64,000 nt of DNA. It comes from Bacteroidales bacterium (GTDB taxonomy: Bacteria > Bacteroidota > Bacteroidia > Bacteroidales > Lentimicrobiaceae). This document shows positions 17,005 to 25,451 of the stretch, piece after piece. The translations under genes and the position numbers were made by a program. Location of the stretch: contig JAGXGB010000078.1 in NCBI GenBank assembly GCA_024636955.1, positions 1 to 64,000 on the forward strand, read 5' to 3'. The notes below the pieces were generated by a model. The model had not been told where the DNA came from. It did not search any database and saw only the letters and a program-made list of their open reading frames with translations. How positions within the stretch are numbered: position 1 is the first letter of the stretch; the number at the start of each line of letters is the position of its first letter.

Positions 17005-17817
17005 ATGAAAAAAATGAATTCAGTGGTTATGGCCACACTCGCACTCCTAACAGTATTTGTACTTGCCTCGTGTGACAAGAACAATGATGACATTAACAAC
17101 AATAATAACAACAAAGAAAAAGCAGTCGTTCACCTTATGCTAACTGATGCACCAGCAGAGTTAGATGCTGTACTCATTGATATTCAGGAAGTACAATTGC
17201 ACAATGAAACAGAAGGTTGGATAACAATTCCAATGCAATATCCAGGTGTTTATGACCTACTTGAATTCAGCAATGGTTTGGATACTCTACTTGGTGTAGG
17301 TGAAATGCCTGCAGGTTTATTATCACAGGTTCGCTTAATATTAGGCAGCGAAAACTCAGTAATAGTAGATGGTGAGTCATTCCCACTTACTGTTCCATCA
17401 GGTTCAACATCAGGCCTTAAATTTAATGTTCACGAAGAGCTTGTTGGTGGACAAACTTACTTTTTCTGGTTGGACTTTGATGCTGCACGTTCAATTCACC
17501 AAACAGGCAACGGACGTTATATGCTCAAGCCGGTAATCAGACTGTATGCTGAGGCATCAAGTGGAGCTGTTGAAGGATATGTTCTACCTTTTGAGGCATT
17601 TCCATTAGTAACAGTATATAATACTACTGATACACTTATGGCTATTCCTGATTCACTCGGTTACTACAAAGTAAATGGATTAACTGCCGGATCGTATAAT
17701 GTTGATTTTTCTTCACAATTAGATACATTGCCTTTTGCAACACAAACAATAATTGATGTACATGTGGTAAATGGTGAAACCACCCAACTCAACCCTATTA
17801 CTCTTATACTACCATAA
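17005..17817 (+). CDS. DUF4382 domain lipoprotein
   Basis: An exported lipoprotein with signal MKKMNSVVMATLALLTVFVL and lipobox LASC, then an Asn-rich spacer (DDINNNNNNKE). The DUF4382 domain follows (VVHLMLTDAPAELDAVLIDIQEV ..., residues ~40-185), and after it a carboxypeptidase-regulatory-like beta-sandwich (GAVEGYVLPFEAFPLVTVYN ...). I chose ATG 17005 because it gives a standard signal peptide; a frame-compatible ATG at 16942 would add 21 non-signal residues. The domain is common on Bacteroidota cell surfaces; its function is not established. It is a single gene with its own terminator. Confidence 0.88.
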   Translation: MKKMNSVVMATLALLTVFVLASCDKNNDDINNNNNNKEKAVVHLMLTDAPAELDAVLIDIQEVQLHNETEGWITIPMQYPGVYDLLEFSNGLDTLLGVGEMPAGLLSQVRLILGSENSVIVDGESFPLTVPSGSTSGLKFNVHEELVGGQTYFFWLDFDAARSIHQTGNGRYMLKPVIRLYAEASSGAVEGYVLPFEAFPLVTVYNTTDTLMAIPDSLGYYKVNGLTAGSYNVDFSSQLDTLPFATQTIIDVHVVNGETTQLNPITLILP

Positions 17818-17839
17818 TATAAACTCCTTTAACTTCACC

Positions 17840-17880
17840 AAATGGGATTCCACTAAAAATGGAATCCCATTTTTATTTTT
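17840..17880 (+). terminator. Intrinsic terminator (bidirectional)
   Basis: A 13-bp stem (AAATGGGATTCCA at 17840-17852 with TGGAATCCCATTT at 17860-17872) is followed by TTATTTTT. It sits between convergent genes and could serve both. Confidence 0.9.
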
Positions 17881-17890
17881 CATCCCTGGC

Positions 17891-17926
17891 GGTAAGTGAC
17901 TAATACAGTTTAGGTAAGTGACTAAT
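17891..17926. repeat. Direct repeat GGTAAGTGACTAAT, two copies
   Basis: Exact 14-nt copies lie at 17891 and 17913 (22-nt period) in the spacer between convergent genes. Confidence 0.7.
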
Positions 17927-17953
17927 CCATTAATTAGTAAGCCCGTAGTTCTA

Positions 17954-18703
17954 TTACGGTTTTATAAATCTTAGCATAAACTGAAGCCACAGGCATTTGT
18001 ATTCATTTAAGCTTAATGATCTGTCAATAGTTCTTTTCTTATATTGATCCTGTACAAGCATATCTTGAAGCAAGTACTTCTCTCCCTCATAAATAGCAAA
18101 TGTAAGCCCATGATTTATAGCCAGGTAGTTTGTATATCGCTCAGCCTTTCTCACATAGGCTGTTGACGTCATATATTTGATTGAGAAGAGCAGAGTTTGG
18201 TAGTTATTCATTAAGTAATAGGTATATATATGCGCTAATTCATGACCAAACCAGCCAATGCGGGCATTGACTGACAGGCTATCCAGATTTACTCCTTTAT
18301 ACTTTCCCTTATTATTATTAATAACGAGAAAATATTTCCTGTTTGAAGGATGCCTGAACAGATTGAGCACATCAGGACGGGCATTCATCGTACCTTTTAT
18401 CTTTCCGTACTTAAAAACTATTCTGCTATCTGCCAGTTCAGGAAAAAATGATAATGCAAGAATAACATCCCGCATGTAATTAACAGGAATGCCATGCTTG
18501 CCTGAAGTTATGGCCTTAGGTACAGGCGTTGAAGCAATATAGTCACTTTTAGTGAACTTGTTTTCATCATAAGCCCTGAAGAATAACTCAGTCAATGCAG
18601 CTGAATCAATAACAGGCTCACATACTGTTTCTTTAATAATCCCGCTTTGTGCAAAGGACAACGCATGCATTATGATGAAGTATAAAATAATCGGAAATCT
18701 CAT
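17954..18703 (-). CDS. Putative secreted zinc metallopeptidase-like protein
   Basis: A 249-aa exported protein with signal MRFPIILYFIIMHALSFAQ. The motif GHELAHIYTY contains HELAH (His154 and His158), an HExxH zinc-binding motif. The later stretch KAERYTNYLAINHG could provide a third acidic ligand (as in gluzincin-type peptidases), so peptidase activity is plausible. The whole protein does not match a family I can name, and a non-catalytic relative is possible. It is a single gene, convergent with the DUF4382 lipoprotein gene and divergent from the sensor kinase. Confidence 0.75.
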   Translation of the reverse strand: MRFPIILYFIIMHALSFAQSGIIKETVCEPVIDSAALTELFFRAYDENKFTKSDYIASTPVPKAITSGKHGIPVNYMRDVILALSFFPELADSRIVFKYGKIKGTMNARPDVLNLFRHPSNRKYFLVINNNKGKYKGVNLDSLSVNARIGWFGHELAHIYTYYLMNNYQTLLFSIKYMTSTAYVRKAERYTNYLAINHGLTFAIYEGEKYLLQDMLVQDQYKKRTIDRSLSLNEYKCLWLQFMLRFIKP

Positions 18704-18803
18704 AAATGTTATAAAAAAAACAATGTTTAAGAGGGAATTAGCTCCTTCTTCTAATAAAAATAATCAAAAAAGTAAGACAACTGCAAACGCATTATGTTTT
18801 GTA

Positions 18804-18811
18804 TAACTTTG
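18804..18811 (+). promoter_or_regulatory. -7 box TAACTTTG
   Basis: This TAnnTTTG match lies 31 nt before the ATG at 18842. The short leader contains an 8-nt C run. Confidence 0.6.
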
Positions 18812-18828
18812 TGCTGATTAATAAATCA

Positions 18829-18836
18829 CCCCCCCC
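18829..18836 (+). repeat. C8 homopolymer tract in the leader of a sensor kinase gene
   Basis: Eight consecutive C residues end 5 nt before the ATG, where a ribosome binding site would lie. Such tracts can change length by slippage. Confidence 0.85.
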
Positions 18837-18841
18837 GGCAC

Positions 18842-21800
18842 ATGAAGATTAGAAAAAATAAACTATGGAGCGCGATGACAATATTTGTTATCAGTTTCTT
18901 GCTAATAATCACATCTATTGTCGGAATCCTGTTATACAAAAACCAAAAAGCTCATCATCTTGCTGAAAAGGCACATGAACTTGAATCAATTAGCCGCTTT
19001 AAAGTCAAGCAGGTATCTGAATGGTACAGGGATGAAATTAACGATGCGGCCACTATTGCTCAAAGTCCTCTGCTACTATCGCATATTAAATCAGCATCAT
19101 CAAATCCCACATCTGAAAATGCAAACCATGTCAGAGAGTATCTTTCCGGACTAAAATCTGAACATGGATATGCTGAGGTTATTATAGCTTCACTTAACGG
19201 TGAAGTTGTTTACTCTGCTTCTGAAGATACCATGAATTCCATAAACTTGTCGGACAGCTTGTTAAGGCAAATTGCCGGCAAGAAGAGCATCTCTATGAGC
19301 CTGTATTTCGCCGAAGACGGCGATGCCCATTTAGATATCATGAACCTTATTAATGATGATTCTTTAGATGCGGGTTATGTAATTGTATTTAGAATAGATC
19401 CAGAATCGTTTTTATTTCCTTTACTATCATTTACTCCTTACACTGAAACAAGTTCACGAATCTTCCTATTTTCACGTGTAAGCGACAGCCTTGGCATAAT
19501 CATAAGCCAGCCGAATGAAGGAATAAACTATGGCAAGCCATATCGCATAAAGAACCCGGGCAATCTGATTACTTCTATTCACATGGTTACTGGTAATGTA
19601 TTTGCTGGAAAAGACCAGGAAAACACACCCATACTTGCCTTCAGTGAACCTATACCATTCACGCCCTGGATTTTGTTCTCAAAAATAGATCAGTCGGAAC
19701 TATTGAGTAGTTTCAATCGACAAGCTGTATTAATACTTCTCTTATCAAGTATGGCTTTTTTGGCTGTGCTCATTGCAATATCATTTCTTTTTTCAAAGAA
19801 GCAACAAAATGTGTATAAGGAATTACTTCACTCACAACAAGAATTCCGAACAACTTTATATAGTATTGGCGATGCTGTGATTATTACTGACGATCAGGGC
19901 AAAATAACACTTATGAACAAGGAAGCTGAAGAGCTTACAGGATGGAAGGAAACTGATGCCGAGAGTGAAAGCATTGAAAATGTATTTACTCTTTTTGATG
20001 AAAGCACACGGCATAAAGTTGAAAACCCTGCCAGGAAAATACTAAGCAGCATATCCTCTTCAGTGTTAGAGGAAGACGCATTACTGTTTTCAAGGGATTC
20101 CCGTGAAATCCCTATTAGTAACAGTGCCGCACCCATAAAGGACGAAATTTCACAAACTATGGGTGTTGTATTGATTTTCAGGGATAAAACCGAAGAACGA
20201 AGGGCTCAAACTGCATTACAAGAGAGTGAGAATAAGTTCAGGCAGCTCTTTGAAGGCCATTCAGCTATTAAGATATTGATTGACCCGGAAACAGTTAAAA
20301 TTGTTGATGCAAATGAAGCGGCAGCTCGTTTTTATGGGTATTCAATCAAAGAACTCAAAGGGTTGGACTTAAATAATATCAACACCTTGGGTATAGACAA
20401 TATAAGAAATGAAATTGAGAAGGTTATTGAGCAGCGTAAAATTCATTTCGAATTTGTTCATCGAAAGAAGGATGGCACCCTCTGTGATGTTGAAGTATTC
20501 AGCAGTAAGATAACTATTGCCGGAAAATTATACCTCCATTCAATTATTCATGATGTAACTGAAAAGATGAAAGCCAAACATCAGGTGAGGCTTCTCATAC
20601 AATCTATTGAGCAAAGTCCTGTTGGTATAGTTATTACCAACCCTGAAGGCTATGTTGAATTTGCTAATTCCCGAATGGCTGAATTAACCGGATATACTAA
20701 AAGTGAAATAATTGGAAAGCTTTCAAAGGTGCTTCACTCAAATGGTGCCGATAAAAAAGTACAAAGAAGGATATGGAGCATCATTCGTGCAGGCGAGATT
20801 TGGAAAGGTGAGATTGAAGACCGCAGAAAAGATGGAAGTGCATATTGGAGCAGGATTGCCATATCACCTATATTTGATGATGAAGAGTTGATCAAGCACT
20901 ATGTTATGGTATATGAGGATGTTTCAGAACAGAAAAAAATGCTTTCAGAACTTATACAAGCTAAAACAAAAGCAGAAGAGAGTGATCAGTTAAAAACAGC
21001 TTTTCTGGCAAATATGAGCCACGAGATCCGGACACCCATGAATGGTATACTAGGATTCATTGATCTATTGCAGGAACCCGGGCTTACAGGCGACCAGTTT
21101 GATGAATACATAGGAATAGTTAAAGCCAGTGGAGAACGACTGATAAGTACCATTACTGACATCATTGATATATCAAAGATCGAATCAGGGCTAAGTACGC
21201 TTAACGAATCAAATGTGAATGTCAATCAGCTTCTTATTGATCTATATAATTTTTTCAGACTCGAAGCTGAGAATAAAAATTTGCAATTAACACTTAATTC
21301 CTTGTTACCTGAGAAGAATAGAATTTTCCTTATTGATAGCTCAAAATTAGAGTCTATACTCATCAATCTTATAAAAAATGCCCTCAAGTTCACTAAATCC
21401 GGTGAAATTAAAATTGGCGTTTCTATTAATAACAACATGCTTGAATTTGCGGTATCTGATACCGGAATAGGCATACCGCACGGTCGTCTCAACAGTATTT
21501 TTGAACGTTTCGTGCAAGCTGAAGTTTCAATTGCGAGGGATTATGAAGGCTCAGGTTTGGGCTTATCAATAGCAAAAGCTTTTGTTGAGATGATGAATGG
21601 AGATATTAATGTTGAATCATCAGTTGGCAAAGGATCAACCTTTTCTTTCAGAATCCCTGTAAATAAAGCAAATCAGCAAAACGATGGGATTAATGCAGAT
21701 AAAAGGAAAGGTGAGATCAGGTCAAAAATGAAGATACTTATTGCTGAAGATGATGCCATAAGCTACATATATCTGCGCACTATGCTTTCAAAGTACGGCA

Positions 21801-22099
21801 TAGATATCATTCATGCTTGTAACGGTAATGAAGCAATTGAGTTATGCATAGGGAATTCTGACATTTCATTAGTACTAATGGACATGAAAATGCCGGTACT
21901 TGATGGCTACCAGGCAACAGCTAAAATTCTCGAACTCAAAAATAACCTTCCTATTGTTGCACTAACCGCATTTGCATTCGCTGATGATAGGGAAAAGGCA
22001 TTGGCATGCGGTTGTATCGACTATTTATCTAAGCCTGTAAAGAAAGAGTTACTACTTGAGATAATCAAAAAGCATTCCGGGCTAAAGTCCTTAGCATAA
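18842..22099 (+). CDS. Hybrid sensor histidine kinase with PAS domains and receiver domain
   Basis: A membrane-bound two-component sensor of 1085 aa. Transmembrane segments lie at about residues 10-32 and 295-318 and enclose a periplasmic sensor region. Three PAS domains follow (about 330-455, 460-580 and 585-705). The HisKA box FLANMSHEIRTPMNG has phospho-acceptor His727. The ATPase domain shows N-box NLIKNALKFT and G-box DTGIGIP. A C-terminal receiver (about 965-1080) has acidic residues AEDD, phospho-acceptor Asp1014 (VLMDMKMPVLDGY) and Lys in LSKPVK. There is no output domain and no adjacent regulator, so the partner is elsewhere. The signal sensed is unknown. Confidence 0.95.
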   Translation: MKIRKNKLWSAMTIFVISFLLIITSIVGILLYKNQKAHHLAEKAHELESISRFKVKQVSEWYRDEINDAATIAQSPLLLSHIKSASSNPTSENANHVREYLSGLKSEHGYAEVIIASLNGEVVYSASEDTMNSINLSDSLLRQIAGKKSISMSLYFAEDGDAHLDIMNLINDDSLDAGYVIVFRIDPESFLFPLLSFTPYTETSSRIFLFSRVSDSLGIIISQPNEGINYGKPYRIKNPGNLITSIHMVTGNVFAGKDQENTPILAFSEPIPFTPWILFSKIDQSELLSSFNRQAVLILLLSSMAFLAVLIAISFLFSKKQQNVYKELLHSQQEFRTTLYSIGDAVIITDDQGKITLMNKEAEELTGWKETDAESESIENVFTLFDESTRHKVENPARKILSSISSSVLEEDALLFSRDSREIPISNSAAPIKDEISQTMGVVLIFRDKTEERRAQTALQESENKFRQLFEGHSAIKILIDPETVKIVDANEAAARFYGYSIKELKGLDLNNINTLGIDNIRNEIEKVIEQRKIHFEFVHRKKDGTLCDVEVFSSKITIAGKLYLHSIIHDVTEKMKAKHQVRLLIQSIEQSPVGIVITNPEGYVEFANSRMAELTGYTKSEIIGKLSKVLHSNGADKKVQRRIWSIIRAGEIWKGEIEDRRKDGSAYWSRIAISPIFDDEELIKHYVMVYEDVSEQKKMLSELIQAKTKAEESDQLKTAFLANMSHEIRTPMNGILGFIDLLQEPGLTGDQFDEYIGIVKASGERLISTITDIIDISKIESGLSTLNESNVNVNQLLIDLYNFFRLEAENKNLQLTLNSLLPEKNRIFLIDSSKLESILINLIKNALKFTKSGEIKIGVSINNNMLEFAVSDTGIGIPHGRLNSIFERFVQAEVSIARDYEGSGLGLSIAKAFVEMMNGDINVESSVGKGSTFSFRIPVNKANQQNDGINADKRKGEIRSKMKILIAEDDAISYIYLRTMLSKYGIDIIHACNGNEAIELCIGNSDISLVLMDMKMPVLDGYQATAKILELKNNLPIVALTAFAFADDREKALACGCIDYLSKPVKKELLLEIIKKHSGLKSLA

Positions 22100-22135
22100 A
22101 ACTTAGGCTTTAACCCGGAATATTGATTTTTTATT
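22073..22135 (+). terminator. Intrinsic terminator overlapping the kinase stop codon
   Basis: The left arm ATTCCGGGCTAAAG lies in the last codons of the kinase gene. The right arm CTTTAACCCGGAAT lies past the stop and is followed by ATTGATTTTTTATT. There is one mismatch in the stem. Confidence 0.8.
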
Positions 22136-22157
22136 GTAACCCTGTTATTTATACCGG

Positions 22158-22793
22158 TTACTTATTATCTATACCTGGTTGAATATCTTCAACAGGTACT
22201 TTTTTATCTATATGTTTATTGTCCATATTATCATGCATATCATCACGCATATCTTCTTTCGTTTCCTGCTTATCACCCATCATTTCCTTTTCCTTTGTCA
22301 TCATTGCCCTCATCTCATCCATTGGGTTTTTATCAGAATTCCATATCTCGGTCTTGATCTTCAGAGAACCGTCGGCCTGTTTTTCCCACATAGTCAAATA
22401 CTTACCTTCGTCCTTCATTGCCTGATCCATCTTATCATTTCTCATTTCCATCTTGTATTTCCCAATTTCAGTTATAACGTTACCATTGGTTTCTACTGAA
22501 ACTGTCTCGAAATCAAAATCCTTGATTTTCCAATCAGAATTTTTCATTTCAGAAATTGACTTTCTGAGCTCGTCCTTACCATTCATCATTTTATCATAAC
22601 TAGGCAATGAAACTACGTCATCAGTATAATGCTCAAGGTTTTTCTCAAAATCACCGGCAATCATTGCCTGACCCATCTCATCATTCATTGTTTCTATTTT
22701 TTGCTTCAGCTCTGCATCTGTTTGTGCAATGGCTGATAATGAAAATACTACCATAATTGATAGTATAGCAGTCTTTAGGATAAGTTTTTTCAT
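22158..22793 (-). CDS. Secreted SnoaL/DUF4440-like protein
   Basis: An exported protein of about 211 aa with a signal peptide (MKKLILKTAILSIMVVFSLS, then AIAQ). Residues ~25-150 have the NTF2/SnoaL-like pattern of DUF4440 proteins (KIETMNDEMGQAMIAGDFEKN ... HYTDDVVSLPSYDKMMNGKDEL ... WEKQADGSLKI). The C-terminal ~55 residues are highly charged, Met/Asp/Lys-rich and probably disordered. ATG 22793 was preferred over an upstream ATG because it begins the signal peptide. Function in this family ranges from ligand binding to catalysis and cannot be fixed here. It heads away from the neighbouring UspA gene on the same strand. Confidence 0.83.
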   Translation of the reverse strand: MKKLILKTAILSIMVVFSLSAIAQTDAELKQKIETMNDEMGQAMIAGDFEKNLEHYTDDVVSLPSYDKMMNGKDELRKSISEMKNSDWKIKDFDFETVSVETNGNVITEIGKYKMEMRNDKMDQAMKDEGKYLTMWEKQADGSLKIKTEIWNSDKNPMDEMRAMMTKEKEMMGDKQETKEDMRDDMHDNMDNKHIDKKVPVEDIQPGIDNK

Positions 22794-22955
22794 CTTGTGT
22801 AAGTTTAAAGTTAAAGTGGTTATACTATTCATCTTCAAATATTAACAACATAAATCTCACAATGATTCAGTTGGAATTATTTTTCTTTAATTATCCACAC
22901 AAAGTAACCTGCTCACTATCAGCATATCATAATTGGCATACCTGCTGTATGAAGA

Positions 22956-23435
22956 TCAATCATCTTCATCCTCTTTCCTTGTTGGTATGATAAGTATAGG
23001 GATAGTTGATGACTTCATAACCTGTTCAGTAACACTACCCATTACAATTTTTTCAAGCCATCGCTTGCTATGTGAGCCCAATACTATGACATCAGCGCCG
23101 ATTTCCACAGCAGTCTGGATAATAGTATCAGCAAAATCACCTTCTCTAACAATGGTGTTTATGTTTAAATCACCAAGATGATCCTTGGATTTTTGAAGGT
23201 AGTTCTCCGCAGCCTCTTTTAAATACTCTGTTCTTTCTGATTCCAAGGGTTCAGCAGGGGTAAAGCCTGTGAAGCCCATTATCGGAGAATAGATTCGGGA
23301 AGAATAGTACACTTCATTGGATATTACATGAAGCAACGTTATCCGTGCATTGAGTGGTTTTGCAAATTCATAACCTGTCTGTGCTATTTTCTCGGCTGTT
23401 GGATCATAATCCAATGCTATTAGTACATTTTTCAT
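22956..23435 (-). CDS. Universal stress protein (UspA family)
   Basis: A small cytosolic protein of 159 aa with one Usp domain. It starts KNVLIALDYDPTAEK, has the usual alpha/beta alternation, and ends with the nucleotide-binding region VLGSHSKRWLEKIVMGSVTEQVM. The canonical loop is G-2X-G-9X-G-S/T; here the second Gly is Ser (GSHS), so ATP binding may be weakened. Usp proteins are induced by starvation and stress. It is followed on the same strand by other small genes of stress-type character (acidic protein, small membrane protein). Confidence 0.93.
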   Translation of the reverse strand: MKNVLIALDYDPTAEKIAQTGYEFAKPLNARITLLHVISNEVYYSSRIYSPIMGFTGFTPAEPLESERTEYLKEAAENYLQKSKDHLGDLNINTIVREGDFADTIIQTAVEIGADVIVLGSHSKRWLEKIVMGSVTEQVMKSSTIPILIIPTRKEDEDD

Positions 23436-23482
23436 CGCTTTGATTTTTAATCGTTAACACTAAATCATCATTACACTTGAAA

Positions 23483-23776
23483 TTAGTTTTTTTCATCACC
23501 CCCCAGGCTGTAATAATTATTCTCTTCATCCTCATTGCCAATAATCTCCATATCGTCATCAAGTTCTGACCCTGGTACATCAAGGTCACCAAGAGTAGGG
23601 TCTTCAATAAACTCATCTGTTGCTTGTTCTGCTGGGTTAGGTTCATACGGGTCTTGAAGATTTTCTATCACGTCTTCTTTGTCTAACTTTTCGTATGCAT
23701 CCTCTGAAGGAGGATTTGATGGATAACCTGGTAATTCTTCATCTCTTTTTTTGATTTTTTCATTGTCGCTTTCCAT
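23483..23776 (-). CDS. Small highly acidic protein
   Basis: Not recognised by family. The protein has 97 aa and is extremely acidic (Asp/Glu-rich throughout, for example DEEN and ELDDDMEIIGNEDEENN), with Pro residues and no hydrophobic core. It is probably disordered and cytosolic. It lies 47 nt upstream of the UspA gene on the same strand, and comparable acidic proteins accompany stress genes in other Bacteroidota. An overlapping frame to 23646 is a shadow. The 24-nt tandem repeat at 23834-23975 occupies its upstream region. Confidence 0.7.
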   Translation of the reverse strand: MESDNEKIKKRDEELPGYPSNPPSEDAYEKLDKEDVIENLQDPYEPNPAEQATDEFIEDPTLGDLDVPGSELDDDMEIIGNEDEENNYYSLGGDEKN

Positions 23777-23833
23777 GATATCAAGTTTTAATGTGAATAC
23801 TCTATGCTGATTTGTTTGCAGACTGAAATAATG

Positions 23834-23975
23834 GTATGTATTATAATCTGAAGTAATGCTTACATTATTTTCTGAAGTATGCTTTGTAGTATAATGTGAA
23901 GTAATACTTCGTAGTATAATCTGAAGTATGCTCTATAATATAATGTGAAGTTTGCTTTGTAGTAAATTTGAATTA
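23834..23975. repeat. 24-nt tandem repeat, about 6 imperfect copies
   Basis: The word CTGAAG/GTGAAG recurs at 23848, 23872, 23896, 23921 and 23945, with a decayed copy near 23968. The consensus unit is about GTAGTATAATSTGAAGTATGCTT. It occupies nearly half of the spacer upstream of the acidic-protein gene and is non-coding on inspection. There are no spacers, so it is not a CRISPR array. Confidence 0.85.
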
Positions 23976-24006
23976 AATGCACATTGGCAAATACCAACGT
24001 GCATTT
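23975..24006 (-). terminator. Possible terminator hairpin
   Basis: The 13-nt arms AAATGCACATTGG and CCAACGTGCATTT have one mismatch and a 6-nt loop. On the minus strand it follows the gene at 24087-24299, but the T tract is poor. Confidence 0.5.
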
Positions 24007-24027
24007 AAAATAGTAACAATTAGGCTT

Positions 24028-24096
24028 AAAAAAGGACTAAAGCTTTGTGCCTTAATTGAGAACTTAGACATAAAAAGGTCTAAAGCTTATGCCTTA
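24028..24096. repeat. Direct repeat AAAAAGGnCTAAAGCTT..GCCTTA, two copies
   Basis: Copies at about 24029-24054 and 24072-24096 are ~43 nt apart. The second covers the end of the small membrane-protein gene, which suggests a local duplication of its 3' end. Confidence 0.65.
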
Positions 24097-24299
24097 CGTG
24101 AGCTCTGCCAAAGTACAACTCCACCAACCACCATAATCACGACTCCGACAATAGGAGACCAGTTGACGTTTTCTTTCTTATCTGCTGAAACTTCAACATT
24201 ACCAACATCAATAATTTTTTCTTTCGTGAAGTAAGAGAAGGAAGTATAAATGGTAAGAAGTAATCCAACAATCAGCAGTACAATTCCGGTAGTTTTCAT
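24087..24299 (-). CDS. Small two-helix membrane protein
   Basis: 70 aa with two hydrophobic helices (TGIVLLIVGLLLTIYTSFSYF and WSPIVGVVIMVVGGVVLWQ) joined by a charged loop (KEKIIDVGNVEVSADKKEN). This is typical of small inner-membrane proteins found beside stress genes in Bacteroidota. There is no catalytic motif and the function is unknown. It shares its orientation with the acidic-protein, UspA and DUF4440-like genes, though a repeat-filled spacer of ~310 nt separates it from them. Confidence 0.75.
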   Translation of the reverse strand: MKTTGIVLLIVGLLLTIYTSFSYFTKEKIIDVGNVEVSADKKENVNWSPIVGVVIMVVGGVVLWQSSRKA

Positions 24300-24416
24300 G
24301 GCACTAAGTTTAAATGATTAATTATTATTAGTAGCCGATAAAATTAATTCCACTGCCTCCATATTCTATTACATAGTTATTGCATATATTTACATAAAAT
24401 AACTGTGAACAATGAA

Positions 24417-25292
24417 CTAATATTCATACTTATATTCAAGCCTGTAATGCTGTCCCGGGGTTTGCAAGGAAGGCTCCATCACTATTTCAGCTGAAAGCAT
24501 GTTACCTGATTCATCAAAGGTCCTCTCTACATAACTTAATCTCTGACCATCCTGGTCATTCTCTTCCCTGGTAATGTTGTTACCGGCTTCATCGTATTCA
24601 AGTGTTGTAACCTTCTTGCCTCTAACATTTTCTTCCTCGAATAAATGCGGTTTCCCGTTTTCGAGGTATTGAACAGTTGTTCGGGCAACTAGCCTTCCTT
24701 TGTTGTCATAACGTTTCTCAACAGTTAAGTTGCCTTTTTCATTAAAAATAGAAACTGTTTTTTCAGGAAGTTCATCACGGAACGAGGTTTCAGTTATTTC
24801 ACTTAACAGGCCGTCATCCTCATATTCATATACTTTTTCTGATTCAAGATTACCAAATAAATTGTATGCCACAGTTCGGCGTAGCTTATTATTCTCATAC
24901 TCCCAAATTTCCTTCTCCCCTTCTTCCTCATCAGTGTCAATCACTTGCTTCAATACCAGGTTATCGCCCTCATAAGTAAAAGAGATCACATCGCTTCCTC
25001 CCTCCATGTAGTGGCGCTCTTCTGTCAACACCTTGCCTTTATCATCAAATGTTCGTGTGGTGCGTTCAGTAACTTCACCACCTATCTCAAGACGTTCTTC
25101 AACAGCGTGGTTGTTATCGTATTTAACAATTATGTGTTCCTCAACTTCTCCTCCAAAGTTATAATTAAGGCGCTCAGTTTCATTGCCATGGTCATCATAA
25201 AATATTTCATTTACAATGTTTTCGTTCTCTGACAGTTCATCATTTCCCATTAAATTATGGCGTACAATGGTAATTTTTTTAATTGCTTGCAT
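24417..25292 (-). CDS. Cytoplasmic YD/RHS-like repeat protein
   Basis: 291 aa made almost entirely of ~20-residue beta-hairpin repeats of the type (Y/F)D..G....E....Y, for example TTRTFDDKGKVLTEERHY, VSIFNEKGNLTVEKRYDNKG and TLEYDEAGNNITREENDQDG. This resembles the YD repeats of RHS/wall-associated proteins, but there is no signal peptide and no toxin domain, so it appears to be an intracellular solenoid. It is very acidic overall. No enzymatic motif is seen. It may bind a partner protein; this is inference only. Confidence 0.75.
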   Translation of the reverse strand: MQAIKKITIVRHNLMGNDELSENENIVNEIFYDDHGNETERLNYNFGGEVEEHIIVKYDNNHAVEERLEIGGEVTERTTRTFDDKGKVLTEERHYMEGGSDVISFTYEGDNLVLKQVIDTDEEEGEKEIWEYENNKLRRTVAYNLFGNLESEKVYEYEDDGLLSEITETSFRDELPEKTVSIFNEKGNLTVEKRYDNKGRLVARTTVQYLENGKPHLFEEENVRGKKVTTLEYDEAGNNITREENDQDGQRLSYVERTFDESGNMLSAEIVMEPSLQTPGQHYRLEYKYEY

Positions 25293-25416
25293 AGTATACG
25301 ATTATCTGCTGCAAAATAACTAAATTTTTAACGAACAAAAGCATGATTAAACTCTTCATAAAGGATAATCACACTCTTTATTGGGGCATTTGCAGAATGG
25401 AGTCCTGCAAATTTGT

Positions 25417-25424
25417 TAATTTTG
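25417..25424 (+). promoter_or_regulatory. -7 box TAATTTTG
   Basis: A TAnnTTTG match upstream of the prolyl oligopeptidase gene. Because it overlaps the earliest possible ATG (25413), it excludes that start. Confidence 0.6.
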
Positions 25425-25451
25425 GACTTTTATAAAATGACAGATGCAAAT

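Noticed and set aside
23834-23975. 24-nt repeat considered as CRISPR
   Set aside because: Copies are directly adjacent, with no unique spacers and no cas genes nearby.
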